Source of the DNA: Crocinitomicaceae bacterium
GTDB lineage: Bacteria; Bacteroidota; Bacteroidia; Flavobacteriales_D; Crocinitomicaceae
NCBI GenBank assembly: GCA_024643555.1
Contig: JAHEMQ010000116.1
Coordinates: forward strand, 1-64,000
Direction of reading: 5' to 3'
DNA length: 64,000 bases
Shown here: piece after piece, positions 48,498 through 59,327 of the stretch
How positions within the stretch are numbered: the stretch's first letter is position 1
How the letters are laid out: each line of letters begins with the position of its first letter
Notes under the pieces: model-generated
Seen by the model: the letters and a program-made list of their open reading frames with translations, nothing else
What the model was told of the DNA's origin: nothing
The model's database searches: none
Position numbers and translations under genes: made by a program

Positions 48498-51218
48498 TTA
48501 TTTCGCGTAAGCAAAAATGTCTTTATACAATTTTGCCAATCTAATTTCATGTAATTTTTTGGATCCTTCTGCGGAGGCAGCGCTTGCAGAGCGACAAATA
48601 CCTTGAATTGGTAAGTGACGCATGCTCATTGCGATGTGTGTCCATGCACCCATATTTGCAGGCTCTTCTTGTGCCCATAAAATGTTTTTCGCCTTGTATT
48701 TCTCCAGAATTGCCTCAATTTGTTTTTGTGGCAAAGGATACAATTGCTCAATGCGAACAAAAGCCATGTTTTTCACTCCTAATTCATCCGCTTTTACTTT
48801 CATCTCATAGTAGAATTTCCCGCTACAAAGAACAACGGTATCTACTGATTTCACAGTTGCTGTAGGATCATCTAATACTTCTTGGAAGGAACCGCTAGCC
48901 ATTTCATCCAAGCTAGATGTTGCTGCTGGATAGCGCAATAACATTTTTGGGGAAAATACCACGAGTGGTTTTCTGAAATCGCGTTTTACTTGTCTTCTTA
49001 ACAAGTGAAAATGGTTTGCTGGAGTTGAGGTATTCACCACCTGCATGTTCAAATCTGCGCATTGCTGAAGAAAACGCTCCATGCGTCCAGATGAATGTTC
49101 TGCACCTTGTCCTTCATACCCATGCGGAAGTAACATCACGAGTCCACTTTGCGTAGCCCATTTGTCTTCTCCAGCGGAGATGAATTGATCCACCATGATT
49201 TGTGCACCGTTGAAGAAATCTCCAAATTGTGCTTCCCAAATCGTTAGTGAGTTTGGAGTTGCTAATGAATATCCATATTCAAATCCAAGCACGCCGTATT
49301 CTGAAAGAAGTGAATTGTAAATCGAGAAATTCGCTTGTTTTTCTGAAAGCAAATTCAAGGTTTCAATTTCTTCTTCGGTATCCTCGGTTTTAACTACGGC
49401 ATGACGATGTGAGAAGGTGCCGCGTTCCACGTCTTGTCCGGAAATGCGAACGGGGTGTCCTTCAGTCAATAAAGTTGCATACGCCAACATTTCAGCGGAG
49501 CCCCAATCTAATTTATCTTCTTTGATGGCTGTCAAACGATCCTCAAAAATTTTGGCAATTTTCCGGAAGTACTTTTTACCTTCTGGCAAGGTGGAAAGTT
49601 TGATGCCAAGTTCCAATAACTTTTTCTTGTCTAGTCCGGTTTTTGGAGAAGATTCAAAATCTTTTTCCGTTCCATGACGGAATTTATCCCAGGTTAAACT
49701 CAAGAAATCATAAACGAGTGCCTTTTCATTTTTTCGGGATGCGGTGAACTCATCTTCCAAAAATTGTTGGTATTCCTCTTCGATGCTTTTCGCTTCGTCC
49801 TTGGATAAGATAGCCTCGCGCTCCAATTGCTCGAGGTAAATATCTTTTGGATTGGGATGTTTTGCGATGATGTTGTATAATTTCGGCTGGGTGAATTTCG
49901 GCTCATCCCCTTCATTGTGACCATATTTACGGTAGCACAATAAATCGATGAAGATGTCGCGGTTGAATTGTTGTCTATACTCCATGGCGATTTCAATCGT
50001 CTGAACAACCGCTTCAATGTCGTCCCCATTCACATGGAATACTGGACATAAAGTTGTTTTCGCGACATCGGTACAGTAGGTAGATGAACGCGCATCCAAA
50101 TAGTTGGTGGTAAATCCAACTTGATTATTTACCACAATATGAATCGTTCCACCAGCTCTGTATCCATCGAGTTGAGCCATTTGAATCGTTTCATAGACAA
50201 TTCCTTGTCCAGCAACGGCTGCATCACCATGAATTAACACCGGACACACTTTGCTTTCATCGTGAAAAACCTGATCAATTTTTGCACGGGATATTCCTTC
50301 CACAACGGTATTTACCGCTTCGAGGTGAGATGGATTTGGCGCGAGTGTTAAGCCAATTTCTTTATCTCCATTAATTTTTACGTGAGAAGTAAATCCTTGG
50401 TGGTATTTCACATCCCCGTCGAAGTATCCTTCAAAGTCAAACTGTTTTCCTTCAAATTCAGAGAAGATGTCACGTGGACGCTTTTCGAAAATATTAGTCA
50501 GGGTGTTGAGGCGTCCACGGTGTGCCATTCCCATCACAAAATATTCCACTCCAAGGCTTGAACCTTTTTGAACAAGTGTGTCTAATGCAGGAATGAGGGC
50601 TTCACCACCTTCAATGGAGAATCGTTTTTGTCCAACGAATTTTTTACCTAGAAAGGCTTCAAATCCAGATGCTTGATTCAATTTTTTAAAAATTTGAATC
50701 TTGCGGTTTTTATCAAAGCTTGGGCGATTATTTAATTCAATTTTATTTCGGAACCAATCGATGCGGTCTGGATCACGCATGTAGATGTATTCGATTCCAA
50801 TGGATTGACAGTACGTCAATTCTAAGTGAGCAATGATGTCACTCAGTTTTGCTGCTCCAATCCCAATCTCTTCTCCCGCTTGAAATACTTCATTCAAATC
50901 GGCATCGCTCAATCCGAAATTAGAAATCTCTAGGGTTGGCGTGTATTTTCTGCGCTCGCGAACAGGATTCGTTTTGGTGAACAAGTGTCCACGTGTGCGA
51001 TACCCATTAATGAGGTTTAACACTTTGAATTCTTTTAAGTAATTCTCTGGAATAACTCCTGTTTCGTCGTAGTTCGTTCGTGCGAAATCAAATCCTTCAA
51101 AGAATTTGCTCCAACTTACATCTACACTTTCTGGGTTCTGACGGTATTGTTCGTACAAATAGTCGATGGCGTTTACATCGGCATTCCCCACATATGATAT
51201 TTTGTCCATGCGCTTCAA
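48498..51218 (-). CDS. sucA: 2-oxoglutarate dehydrogenase E1
   Basis: [93 protein letters not shown]. Confidence 0.96.
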   Translation of the reverse strand: MKRMDKISYVGNADVNAIDYLYEQYRQNPESVDVSWSKFFEGFDFARTNYDETGVIPENYLKEFKVLNLINGYRTRGHLFTKTNPVRERRKYTPTLEISNFGLSDADLNEVFQAGEEIGIGAAKLSDIIAHLELTYCQSIGIEYIYMRDPDRIDWFRNKIELNNRPSFDKNRKIQIFKKLNQASGFEAFLGKKFVGQKRFSIEGGEALIPALDTLVQKGSSLGVEYFVMGMAHRGRLNTLTNIFEKRPRDIFSEFEGKQFDFEGYFDGDVKYHQGFTSHVKINGDKEIGLTLAPNPSHLEAVNTVVEGISRAKIDQVFHDESKVCPVLIHGDAAVAGQGIVYETIQMAQLDGYRAGGTIHIVVNNQVGFTTNYLDARSSTYCTDVAKTTLCPVFHVNGDDIEAVVQTIEIAMEYRQQFNRDIFIDLLCYRKYGHNEGDEPKFTQPKLYNIIAKHPNPKDIYLEQLEREAILSKDEAKSIEEEYQQFLEDEFTASRKNEKALVYDFLSLTWDKFRHGTEKDFESSPKTGLDKKKLLELGIKLSTLPEGKKYFRKIAKIFEDRLTAIKEDKLDWGSAEMLAYATLLTEGHPVRISGQDVERGTFSHRHAVVKTEDTEEEIETLNLLSEKQANFSIYNSLLSEYGVLGFEYGYSLATPNSLTIWEAQFGDFFNGAQIMVDQFISAGEDKWATQSGLVMLLPHGYEGQGAEHSSGRMERFLQQCADLNMQVVNTSTPANHFHLLRRQVKRDFRKPLVVFSPKMLLRYPAATSSLDEMASGSFQEVLDDPTATVKSVDTVVLCSGKFYYEMKVKADELGVKNMAFVRIEQLYPLPQKQIEAILEKYKAKNILWAQEEPANMGAWTHIAMSMRHLPIQGICRSASAASAEGSKKLHEIRLAKLYKDIFAYAK

Positions 51219-51531
51219 TCCTTTTTTTGCATGACAAAGTTAGGTATTTGGTCCGCAAATGAAGGAAATGTTAAGAATAGATTAACACTAAAAATCAGCA
51301 GTTATGCGCTGTTTTAGTTTCGAACAGAGCAAGACAATTGAAATCGATTAATGCCTCTGAAACGTAGTGCAGGGAAGAGAAAAACGACTTTTTAAATTCA
51401 AAAAATGAATGTTGCAAATCTTTTCATCTGCAATTGTGCGGTTGATCCTGGGTTTAACTACGCAAAAAAAATGCGGATAAAATAAGAATTTCTACTTTGT
51501 GATCCCCACATGAGTTTGGGGGAACAAAAAA

Positions 51532-51551
51532 GGCTCCCACTTTTGGGAGCC
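51532..51551 (-). terminator. Rho-independent terminator downstream of the T9SS protease gene
   Basis: ggctccca-cttt-tgggagcc, preceded by A6 on plus (U6 on minus transcript). Confidence 0.8.
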
Positions 51552-51576
51552 TTTTCAAATCGTTTTTAGCGTTTGC

Positions 51577-53997
51577 TTATTTTTTCACAAAACGTTTTGT
51601 CACGGCGAATTCATCCGAAACAATTCTAATTTGATACATGCCTTGTGCCAAAGATGCGGTGTTCATTTTCATGACCACACCTTGACTAGCTGGAACTACC
51701 TGAAGTACTTTACCGCTAAGGTCTAATATTTCAATGGTATTTACTTTTGCGTCCGTGTTTTTCAAGTCCACAAACAATTCGTTTTCTGTTGGATTCGGAT
51801 AAACGCTAACAGTTTCAAGTGGATTTTCCAACATTCCATTTGTGGCTGTGATGTTGATGGTGTAATCTTCCACTTCCCCAAAAGTACTTTGTCCACAAGG
51901 ATCAATGGCACCGTCAACCGAATAAGAAACGCGTACACGCATTCTCACGTTTCCAACCGTTGCAGAAGTTGGTACAGTAAAATTAAATACGTTAGACCAA
52001 CCTGCAGCAACAAGCACATAAGCCACTTGTTCCCCTGGATCACTAAAGCTATTGTTGTTGTTAAAGTCGATCCAAGCAGCCACTTCATCATCGGTGTACG
52101 CTTGTGCCGTTTGACCAATGATTCCTGGTAAAATCGTCATGCTGTAAGAAGCACCTTTTGCCAAGGAAGTAGAGATGTTCGTGTAATCTCCGTATCCACC
52201 CGTAGAACATGTCGTTGTGTTGTTGATGGTATTCAAAGTTACGGTGTTGATGTACTCATCACATGTGGCAGAAGAACCGGCACAAGGACCTGTCAATGCT
52301 GCAACGATGATGTAATTCGTTTTTACTTCACTATCTGAACCTTGTGCATTTGTAGCAGTTAAAGTAACTGTATATTGCCCGATTGTATTAAATGTAATTT
52401 GTGGATTTTGACTCGTTGCACTTGTTCCACCTGCATACGCCCAGCCAGTTGCTGGCGCAACAGTCCAAGCCCATGATGTAGGAACTCCCGTAGTAAGATC
52501 CGTGAAGGAAACCGTCGTCCCTGGAGAAACATTCGTTTGATTCGCCACAAAGTTTGCCACTGGCGCAGTTGGAACTACAGCTGTACATGGATCAGAGGAT
52601 CCTGCTAATTGAAGCACACCTGAATTCGTTGGGTCTAACCACGGTTTTAGTTGAACATTGGTTGCTGTTCCGTTGCTTGTCCAGTGGAAAGCTACTTTGC
52701 CATAAGAATCCGGAGCGGTCTGCGAAGTACAATACGAACCTCCACCGGTCAAGGTTCCGATCACGTAGCCTTGCGAACTGTTAAACAAAGGAGACCCGGA
52801 AGAACCACCTTCAGTAACACCATAGCCATTTGAATTCGAAGTCCAAGTAATTCTCCAATGAGAACCCGTTGCTGTTCCCCATTGTGTGCTAACAGTTGTT
52901 CCGGAGAAAGTTGATATTTTCTTGATATCCCCAGCTGGATGGTGAATACCGACACCACCTGTTGTAGCTGCTGGATTGGCATTCCATCCATTCCAGTATG
53001 CGTTGAAAGCTGTGGATTTTAATTGCGTAATCACTGTTGCCTCATTTGAAGCGGTACCCATTTTCACTAATAAGAAATCGGATCCAGAAGTTCCACCGCC
53101 ATCGTTCGCGTCAGCAATGCGCAAACATCCAGTGATGAAATGACTAGCCAAAGTTCCAACTGTTGTTGGATTCGTACATGATGGCGCTTCGTATCCGAAA
53201 TAGAATTTCCATTGTGTCATGTTCGCAGCTGTTGCGCTCACACCACAATGTAATGCCGTTAAAAAATAAGGTTTACAATCTGCGGCGGTGTTGTTGATTA
53301 ATGTTCCAGAACACCATCCCGCTTGGGCGCCTTCTACTACATAAAGTCTGGCAACTCCGCGTTTTTGGTTTTGCCAAGTATCACCAACAGGTGAACAATT
53401 TACGTTCACTTCACACGAAGCTGATTCATTGATTTTTTGAGCACTTGGATTGCCTGTAGAACGGTAGTTGTACATGATACGGTCGATGTAAATTTCAGAC
53501 GGCGTCGTGTATGTTGGTTCTGTTAAGGTCAACATTAATTTATCTCCGAAACACAAAGCTGCGTTTTGACGAAAATGATCTTGTACGTCAGCAGCTGTCA
53601 TGATTGGATGTACGTCTTGTCCTTTCATGTTTTGAATGCGCAAGGTAGAAGAACCATACAATTTAAAAGTTTCAAATAGGAAACTGATGGCTTCTGCATT
53701 CGGCGCATGAACGATTAATTGCCATTGACGATCTCCATTCGAAAGAGTGGTCCAACGTCCGCTATTCTCTGTTGTCACATTGATTAAACGAGCAACTGCA
53801 ATGCGGTAAAGTAATCCTTGTTTGTCTCTTAAGGCATCTTCTTCCGCGAGTTGAGCGCGATCTGGTGCTTCCACTGCTTGAACAGGGACATTTTTGGAGA
53901 TTTCAAATTTGTTTATCGCTGACAAGTCGGATTGTCCGAACACATTCGAACTCAACATAAACGCCAACAATAACGCAGATAGTACTAATTTTTTCAT
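51577..53997 (-). CDS. Secreted trypsin-like/lysyl-endopeptidase-like serine protease with PKD and GEVED-type domains and T9SS sorting domain
   Basis: WCSGTLINNTAADCKPYFLTALHCG, SDFLLVKM, VTEGGSSGSPLFNSSQGYVIGTLTGG; DFNNNNSFSDPGEQVAY...FGEVEDYTINI; CTD SVYPNPTENELFVDL...YQIRIVSDEFAVTKRFVKK. Confidence 0.92.
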   Translation of the reverse strand: MKKLVLSALLLAFMLSSNVFGQSDLSAINKFEISKNVPVQAVEAPDRAQLAEEDALRDKQGLLYRIAVARLINVTTENSGRWTTLSNGDRQWQLIVHAPNAEAISFLFETFKLYGSSTLRIQNMKGQDVHPIMTAADVQDHFRQNAALCFGDKLMLTLTEPTYTTPSEIYIDRIMYNYRSTGNPSAQKINESASCEVNVNCSPVGDTWQNQKRGVARLYVVEGAQAGWCSGTLINNTAADCKPYFLTALHCGVSATAANMTQWKFYFGYEAPSCTNPTTVGTLASHFITGCLRIADANDGGGTSGSDFLLVKMGTASNEATVITQLKSTAFNAYWNGWNANPAATTGGVGIHHPAGDIKKISTFSGTTVSTQWGTATGSHWRITWTSNSNGYGVTEGGSSGSPLFNSSQGYVIGTLTGGGSYCTSQTAPDSYGKVAFHWTSNGTATNVQLKPWLDPTNSGVLQLAGSSDPCTAVVPTAPVANFVANQTNVSPGTTVSFTDLTTGVPTSWAWTVAPATGWAYAGGTSATSQNPQITFNTIGQYTVTLTATNAQGSDSEVKTNYIIVAALTGPCAGSSATCDEYINTVTLNTINNTTTCSTGGYGDYTNISTSLAKGASYSMTILPGIIGQTAQAYTDDEVAAWIDFNNNNSFSDPGEQVAYVLVAAGWSNVFNFTVPTSATVGNVRMRVRVSYSVDGAIDPCGQSTFGEVEDYTINITATNGMLENPLETVSVYPNPTENELFVDLKNTDAKVNTIEILDLSGKVLQVVPASQGVVMKMNTASLAQGMYQIRIVSDEFAVTKRFVKK

Positions 53998-54058
53998 GGT
54001 TTAATAGTTTGTTGTAATTTCACCTCAAAAATAGAACTTTTTCTTAATTTTCAAAGGT

Positions 54059-54742
54059 ATGTTGCGTGTTTGTTTAGTAGAGGATGAACAAAGTTTAATT
54101 GAATTAATCACCCTGAATTTGGAAATGGAGGGGTATCATGTTCAATGTTTTTCGGATGGACAGACTGCGATGAAAGTTTTTGAAAATCCATTTCATTTTG
54201 ATTTGATTATTCTCGATGTCATGTTGCCACATGTCAATGGATTCGACCTATGCCGTGAAATACGAAAACACGATTCAACACCCATATTATTTTTATCTGC
54301 GAAAGGGACTACTGCGGATCGCGTAGCAGGATTAAAATTAGGCGCGAATGATTACTTGGCGAAACCTTTTGATTTAGAGGAATTGTTGTTGAAAATTCAA
54401 ATTTTAACGCAAGGATTAATTAGTACGGAACTTCAGAAATCAATGAATATTGGAAAGCTGACGGTTGATTTTACCACCTTTAATGTTACAAATGATAAAG
54501 GTCAAAAGATCCATGAGTTCTCCAAACGTGAAATTCAATTGTTGGAATTGTTTCATGAAAAAGAAGGAAAAGTAGTTTCTCGTGATGAAATTTTAGACCG
54601 TGTTTGGGGTGCAGATCAATTTCCGACTTCGCGCACCATTGACAATTACATTTTAGCATTCCGAAAGTTATTTGAAGTCGATGCGAAACATCCAAAACAC
54701 TTTTTCTCAATCCGAGGTGTTGGATATAAGTTTCTTTCTTAG
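54059..54742 (+). CDS. Response regulator, OmpR family, no adjacent kinase
   Basis: VCLVEDEQSLIELI, LIILDVMLPHVNGFDLC, winged-helix TSRTIDNYILAFRKLFEV...FFSIRGVGYKFLS. Confidence 0.92.
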   Translation: MLRVCLVEDEQSLIELITLNLEMEGYHVQCFSDGQTAMKVFENPFHFDLIILDVMLPHVNGFDLCREIRKHDSTPILFLSAKGTTADRVAGLKLGANDYLAKPFDLEELLLKIQILTQGLISTELQKSMNIGKLTVDFTTFNVTNDKGQKIHEFSKREIQLLELFHEKEGKVVSRDEILDRVWGADQFPTSRTIDNYILAFRKLFEVDAKHPKHFFSIRGVGYKFLS

Positions 54743-56052
54743 TGTTCTATTTCTCCTAATTCCTTGGGGTCGTGTTTGTGTTTGAACAACAGCGCAAAAA
54801 GTACTGCCACGACCAAGCAATATCCAGCAAACGTAATCCAAGTGAAATGCCAATTGGTGGAACCATCTGCATTTTTGAAGTATTGGTCAATGACCCAGCT
54901 ACTGATTATTGTTCCGAAATAAGCACCAAAGCCATTCGTCATCATGATAAATAGTCCTTGTGCACTTGACCGCATGCTGGCGTCTGTTGTTGTTTCGATG
55001 TACATCGACCCGGAGATCAGGAAGAAATCAAAGGCCATTCCGTAAACGATACACGATAATACAATGAAAACGCTGCCCATTGGTACCATTCCAAAGGCAA
55101 AGAATCCGTAACGTAAAACCCAAGCGAAAAGTGCAAATAACATGACGTTTTTCATTCCAAAACGCTTCAAGAAAAAAGGAATGGTGAGGATGAATACGGT
55201 TTCGGAAACTTGAGAAATAGAGTAAATGATCGTTGAATACTTCTCGACAACCGATCCTTTTTCGAATCCACTCAGGAAGGCATCTCCGTACATATTTGAC
55301 AATTGTAATGCGGCCCCTAGAAGCATGGAGAATAAGAAAAACAAGGTCATTTGGTACGATCCAAACAAGCGAAAAGCGTCTAGTCCAAGTTGGGAAATCA
55401 AGGATTTTTTCTCATCGTTTTTTCCTTGTGGCGCACAAGCGGGAAGGGTAAATGCAAAAAGTCCTAGAAAAATGGCGATTGTTCCCGCAATGACAAATTG
55501 CATCGCATTGTCTTTGCTTCCAGTTAAATTCGTGATCCACATGGCAGCAATAAATCCAATGGTACCCCAAACACGAATGGAAGGAAAATCCTTAACCACG
55601 TTTCCATTATACATGTTCAAGATGCGGTAGGAAACCGAATTGGAGAGTGAAATGCTGGGCATGTAACAAATCATTCCGGCAAAAATGACCCAATACAACA
55701 CATCGTATTCAGGCATGTTTGAAAAAAATGGTACGTGTTCTTGTACAAATTGGAGGTTGGGAATCAGTAGTAAAATACTACCGTAACAGATGTGCAACAA
55801 TCCATACAGTCGTTCGGCACGCATCCATTTATCGGCAATGATACCAATGATGGACGGCATTAAAATGGAGGATAATGCCAACGTTGAAAAAATGGCTCCA
55901 AATTGGCCAAATGTCCAACCTTTACCAACGGTACAATAAGTTCCAATGGTGGTTAACCAAGCTCCCCACACAAAGAACTGCAAAAAGCTCATGGTGGTCA
56001 GTTTGAATTTCATCGCGCCAAGCGTCGAACTAACTGCGTCTGTTGATTTCAT
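54739..56052 (-). CDS. MFS nucleoside permease (NupG-like); likely start at internal Met 56013
   Basis: MKFKLTTMSFLQFFVWGAWLTTIGTYC, IGIIADKWMRAERLYGLLHICYGSILLL; 12-TM pattern. Confidence 0.88.
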   Translation of the reverse strand: MKSTDAVSSTLGAMKFKLTTMSFLQFFVWGAWLTTIGTYCTVGKGWTFGQFGAIFSTLALSSILMPSIIGIIADKWMRAERLYGLLHICYGSILLLIPNLQFVQEHVPFFSNMPEYDVLYWVIFAGMICYMPSISLSNSVSYRILNMYNGNVVKDFPSIRVWGTIGFIAAMWITNLTGSKDNAMQFVIAGTIAIFLGLFAFTLPACAPQGKNDEKKSLISQLGLDAFRLFGSYQMTLFFLFSMLLGAALQLSNMYGDAFLSGFEKGSVVEKYSTIIYSISQVSETVFILTIPFFLKRFGMKNVMLFALFAWVLRYGFFAFGMVPMGSVFIVLSCIVYGMAFDFFLISGSMYIETTTDASMRSSAQGLFIMMTNGFGAYFGTIISSWVIDQYFKNADGSTNWHFTWITFAGYCLVVAVLFALLFKHKHDPKELGEIEH

Positions 56053-56620
56053 CGCGTATTTTTGAGGCTAATTCATAATCTTCATTTTCAATCGCCTCCG
56101 TCAGTTGTTGGGATAAATCCTCTTCACTGACATCTTTCCACTCGTTTCCATCGGCTGTTGTTGCCTGATTTTGTTCTTCGTCTTCGTCAAAGTCGAATGA
56201 TTCATTGCCGTCATTTTCTGCGCCGCCTACTTCGTCCAGTATTTGTGCAAGTGTGAAAATAGGTGCATTAAAACGAACGCCAATGGCAATCGCATCGGAT
56301 GTTCGACTATCGATTTCTGTCAGTTGTCCATCTCGTTCGCAAATCAACTTTGAATAAAAGACTCCTTCTTGAAATTTATAAATCAAAATTTCTTTCACCG
56401 TCACACCGAAGGATTTGCAAAAAGATTTGAATAAATCGTGTGTGAGTGGGCGGGAGGGAACCATTTTCTCCAATTCTACGGCAATAGCTTGCGCTTCGAA
56501 TCCACCAATAACAATTGGTAACTTGCGTTTTCCAGCGACCTCAAGTAGGGTCAGAACGTATGAGCCAGACTGTGTTTGGCTATATGCGATTCCGGTTATT
56601 TCCAACTTGATTTTCTGCAT
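56030..56620 (-). CDS. Bifunctional nuclease (DUF151) family protein with C-terminal UvrB/UvrC motif
   Basis: LPIVIGGFEAQAIAVELEKMVPSRPLTHDLFKSFCKSFGVTVKEILIYKFQEGVFYSKLIC, EIDSRTSDAIAIGVRFNAPIFT; UVR motif EAIENEDYELASKIRDEINR. Confidence 0.93.
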   Translation of the reverse strand: MQKIKLEITGIAYSQTQSGSYVLTLLEVAGKRKLPIVIGGFEAQAIAVELEKMVPSRPLTHDLFKSFCKSFGVTVKEILIYKFQEGVFYSKLICERDGQLTEIDSRTSDAIAIGVRFNAPIFTLAQILDEVGGAENDGNESFDFDEDEEQNQATTADGNEWKDVSEEDLSQQLTEAIENEDYELASKIRDEINRRS

Positions 56621-56647
56621 AAGTAGGTTTTCTTACGAAGATAGGGA

Positions 56648-57589
56648 TTAATGTTGAGTTGCTTTGAAGCGCTTCACTGCTTCTGTTAATCTAGGAATGA
56701 CTTCGAAAGCATCACCCACGATACCATAATCTGCTGCTTTGAAGAAAGGAGCTTCGGTATCCGTGTTTACCACCACGATGACTTTGGATCCGTTCACACC
56801 AGCTAAATGCTGAATGGCACCAGAGATTCCAACGGCAATGTATAAGTTTGGACGAATCGCCACACCAGTTTGACCCACGTGTTCGTGGTGAGGTCTCCAA
56901 CCGATATCCGCAACGGGACGCGAACAAGCTGTTGCAGCACCCAAGGCATCTGCTAGCTCCTCGATCATTCCCCAGTTTTCTGGACCTTTCAATCCACGTC
57001 CTGCCGAAACAACTAATTCTGCTTCAGGTAAAGGAATGTTTCCTTCTGGTTTTTTCGTTTCGATTACTTTGATGGAAGAAGCACCCGCTAATCCACTTGT
57101 TTCTTCAACAGAACAAGCACTACCTGATTTTTCAGGTTGGATGCTATTCGGCAACAAGGAAATGATGCGTTTTGCACTAGCAACATTCACGTATCCTACT
57201 GCTTTTCCAGAGAACACATTGACTTTAATCGATCCATCTGCTTCAGGAACGGCAATTGCCCCAGCGACTAATCCTGCTTTCATGCGAACAGAAAGTCTCG
57301 GAGCGACCGCTTTCCCATAAATGTCATGCGAAAAAATGACAGTCGACGCAGAAATTTGATCTGCTATTGCGGCTACTAAACGTGCTAATTGTTGTGGGTC
57401 TTCACCATCAACAGAACGGTCTACCAAAACTTTTGACGCGCCGTATTCTCCTAATTGTGCCAATTGTTCATTCGATGCGGATCCGTTTGTAATAACGGTC
57501 ACATCCCCACCTAATTTTTTACCGTAAGTCACTGTTTCTAAAGCTGCTTTAGAAAGTCCAGTTGTTGAATTGATATATACGAGTACCAT
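56648..57589 (-). CDS. etfA: Electron transfer flavoprotein alpha subunit
   Basis: ELVVSAGRGLKGPENWGMIEELADALGAATACSRPVADIGWRPHHEHVGQTGVAIRPNLYIAVGISGAIQHLAGV. Confidence 0.95.
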   Translation of the reverse strand: MVLVYINSTTGLSKAALETVTYGKKLGGDVTVITNGSASNEQLAQLGEYGASKVLVDRSVDGEDPQQLARLVAAIADQISASTVIFSHDIYGKAVAPRLSVRMKAGLVAGAIAVPEADGSIKVNVFSGKAVGYVNVASAKRIISLLPNSIQPEKSGSACSVEETSGLAGASSIKVIETKKPEGNIPLPEAELVVSAGRGLKGPENWGMIEELADALGAATACSRPVADIGWRPHHEHVGQTGVAIRPNLYIAVGISGAIQHLAGVNGSKVIVVVNTDTEAPFFKAADYGIVGDAFEVIPRLTEAVKRFKATQH

Positions 57590-57598
57590 GATCTTTTC

Positions 57599-58339
57599 TT
57601 AAATTACTTTTGCTTCGTTGTGTAATAATTCGACAAGCTCATCCATGTTAGATGGGTCGATCATCTTTACGGATGACTTCGCATTTGGCATGCTGTAAGA
57701 AACATAACTACTTAAATCTTCTACTGCTTCTGCTGGAATAACCGTTAATGGTTTCGTTCTAGCAGCCATGATTCCGCGCATGTTTGGAATGCGTTGTTCA
57801 GCCATTCCCTTTGCACAAGAAACAACCGCTGGAGTGGAAACTTCCACCACTTGAACACCTCCAACGATTTCGCGTTCTAGTGTTAAGGTTGCGCCATTTG
57901 CATCCAATTTTGTCGCTAAAGAAACAAATGGAAGGTCCATTGCTTCTGCGATCATTCCACCGACTTGAGATCCATTGTAATTGATGGTTTCTTTTCCGGT
58001 CATGACCAAGTCGAATCCTTTCGATTTTGCGTAAGAAGCCACTTGCATCGCAACGAAATAGGCGTCTTTTGGATCTGCATCGATGCGCACCGCTTCGTCG
58101 GCTCCAATCGCTAACGCTTTGCGAATCACCGCCTCATCCGTTGCAGTTCCTACGGTCACAATGGTCACCGAACCACCAATCGTTTCTTTTAATTCCAAGG
58201 CACGAACAAGTGCGTACCACTCATCGTATGGATTAACAATATATTGAACTCCATTTTCATCGAATTGCGTATGGTTGTTTGTGAACGCAATTTTAGAAGT
58301 GGTATCTGGAGCTTTACTGATGCAAACCAAAATATTCAT
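57599..58339 (-). CDS. etfB: Electron transfer flavoprotein beta subunit
   Basis: MNILVCISKAPDTTSKIAF..., IVNPYDEWYALVRALELKE, DLVMTGKETINYNGSQVGGMIAEAMDLPFVSLATKL. Confidence 0.95.
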   Translation of the reverse strand: MNILVCISKAPDTTSKIAFTNNHTQFDENGVQYIVNPYDEWYALVRALELKETIGGSVTIVTVGTATDEAVIRKALAIGADEAVRIDADPKDAYFVAMQVASYAKSKGFDLVMTGKETINYNGSQVGGMIAEAMDLPFVSLATKLDANGATLTLEREIVGGVQVVEVSTPAVVSCAKGMAEQRIPNMRGIMAARTKPLTVIPAEAVEDLSSYVSYSMPNAKSSVKMIDPSNMDELVELLHNEAKVI

Positions 58340-58418
58340 GTTCTAAATCTTTTAAAAGTGATGCAAATTTAAGGAAATTAATCTACCAAAAATGGACAAA
58401 ATTCGCCTGTCCATAAAT

Positions 58419-59327
58419 TTAATAATTCAAGCTCAGTGCAAATAAAAGAGCGGAGAAAAAAGTAAGCAAGGCCACTTTTTTCAATTCGCCATCGAGCAGA
58501 GCAGGTTCTTCTGTTAAAAAAACTTTTTTCAAATGGAGAAAGAGGAAAATACTTGGCACTAAAGAAAGGAGTAAAAAGACGTTACCTGAGAGCTTAACCA
58601 AAAGAATGACGGTAGTCCACCAAGGAAGTGCTCCGCCAACGATTAAAAAAGCATGGTAGAATTTTCCTTTTCGGAATCCAAGTTTCACGATGAAGGTATT
58701 TTTATTGGAACGACGATCGTTCTCGATGTCGCGCAAATTATTCAGGTTGAGCACGGCAGTACTCCAGAGTCCAATGGTGATTGCTGGAAATAACACCAAC
58801 CATTCAAAGGATAAGCCATACAGCTGAAAAACGCCGAGTACACTCACCAATCCGAAGAACATAAAAACCATCACATCACCGAATCCTCGATAACCGTATG
58901 CATTTTTCCCGACCGTATAGGTGATGGCAGCTAGGACACATAAGCCTGCGAGCACGAGGTAAAAAAACAAGGCTTGTGAACTCAAGTTATCGGCACTCAC
59001 ATAAATCAAGGAAATGGCAGAAATCATCGATGCCAAAGCTGTCATGAAAATCCCACGTTTCATTTCTGTTTGGGAAAGTAATCCAGATTGAATCGCACGA
59101 GCTGGACCAACGCGGTTTGCATTGTCTGTTCCTTTTTGACTGTCCCCAAGATCATTGGCAAAATTCGAAATCACTTGAAAACCGATGGTGGTGAACATGG
59201 CTAACGAAAAAATACGTCCGTCCCATTTGTCTAAAACAGCTGCGAGCCCTGAACCAACAATGATTCCTGAAACGGATAATGGCAGTGTTCTCAACCGTGC
59301 GGCATTTAACCAAGCTTTTATTTTCAT
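58419..59327 (-). CDS. menA: 1,4-dihydroxy-2-naphthoate polyprenyltransferase
   Basis: WLNAARLRTLPLSVSGIIVGSG, QVISNFANDLGDSQKGTDNANRVGPARAIQSG, NLNNLRDIENDRRSNKNTFIVKLG. Confidence 0.93.
   Translation of the reverse strand: MKIKAWLNAARLRTLPLSVSGIIVGSGLAAVLDKWDGRIFSLAMFTTIGFQVISNFANDLGDSQKGTDNANRVGPARAIQSGLLSQTEMKRGIFMTALASMISAISLIYVSADNLSSQALFFYLVLAGLCVLAAITYTVGKNAYGYRGFGDVMVFMFFGLVSVLGVFQLYGLSFEWLVLFPAITIGLWSTAVLNLNNLRDIENDRRSNKNTFIVKLGFRKGKFYHAFLIVGGALPWWTTVILLVKLSGNVFLLLSLVPSIFLFLHLKKVFLTEEPALLDGELKKVALLTFFSALLFALSLNY

Noticed and set aside
55226-55630. 134-aa plus-strand ORF
   Set aside because: Antisense to the MFS permease; no domain signal
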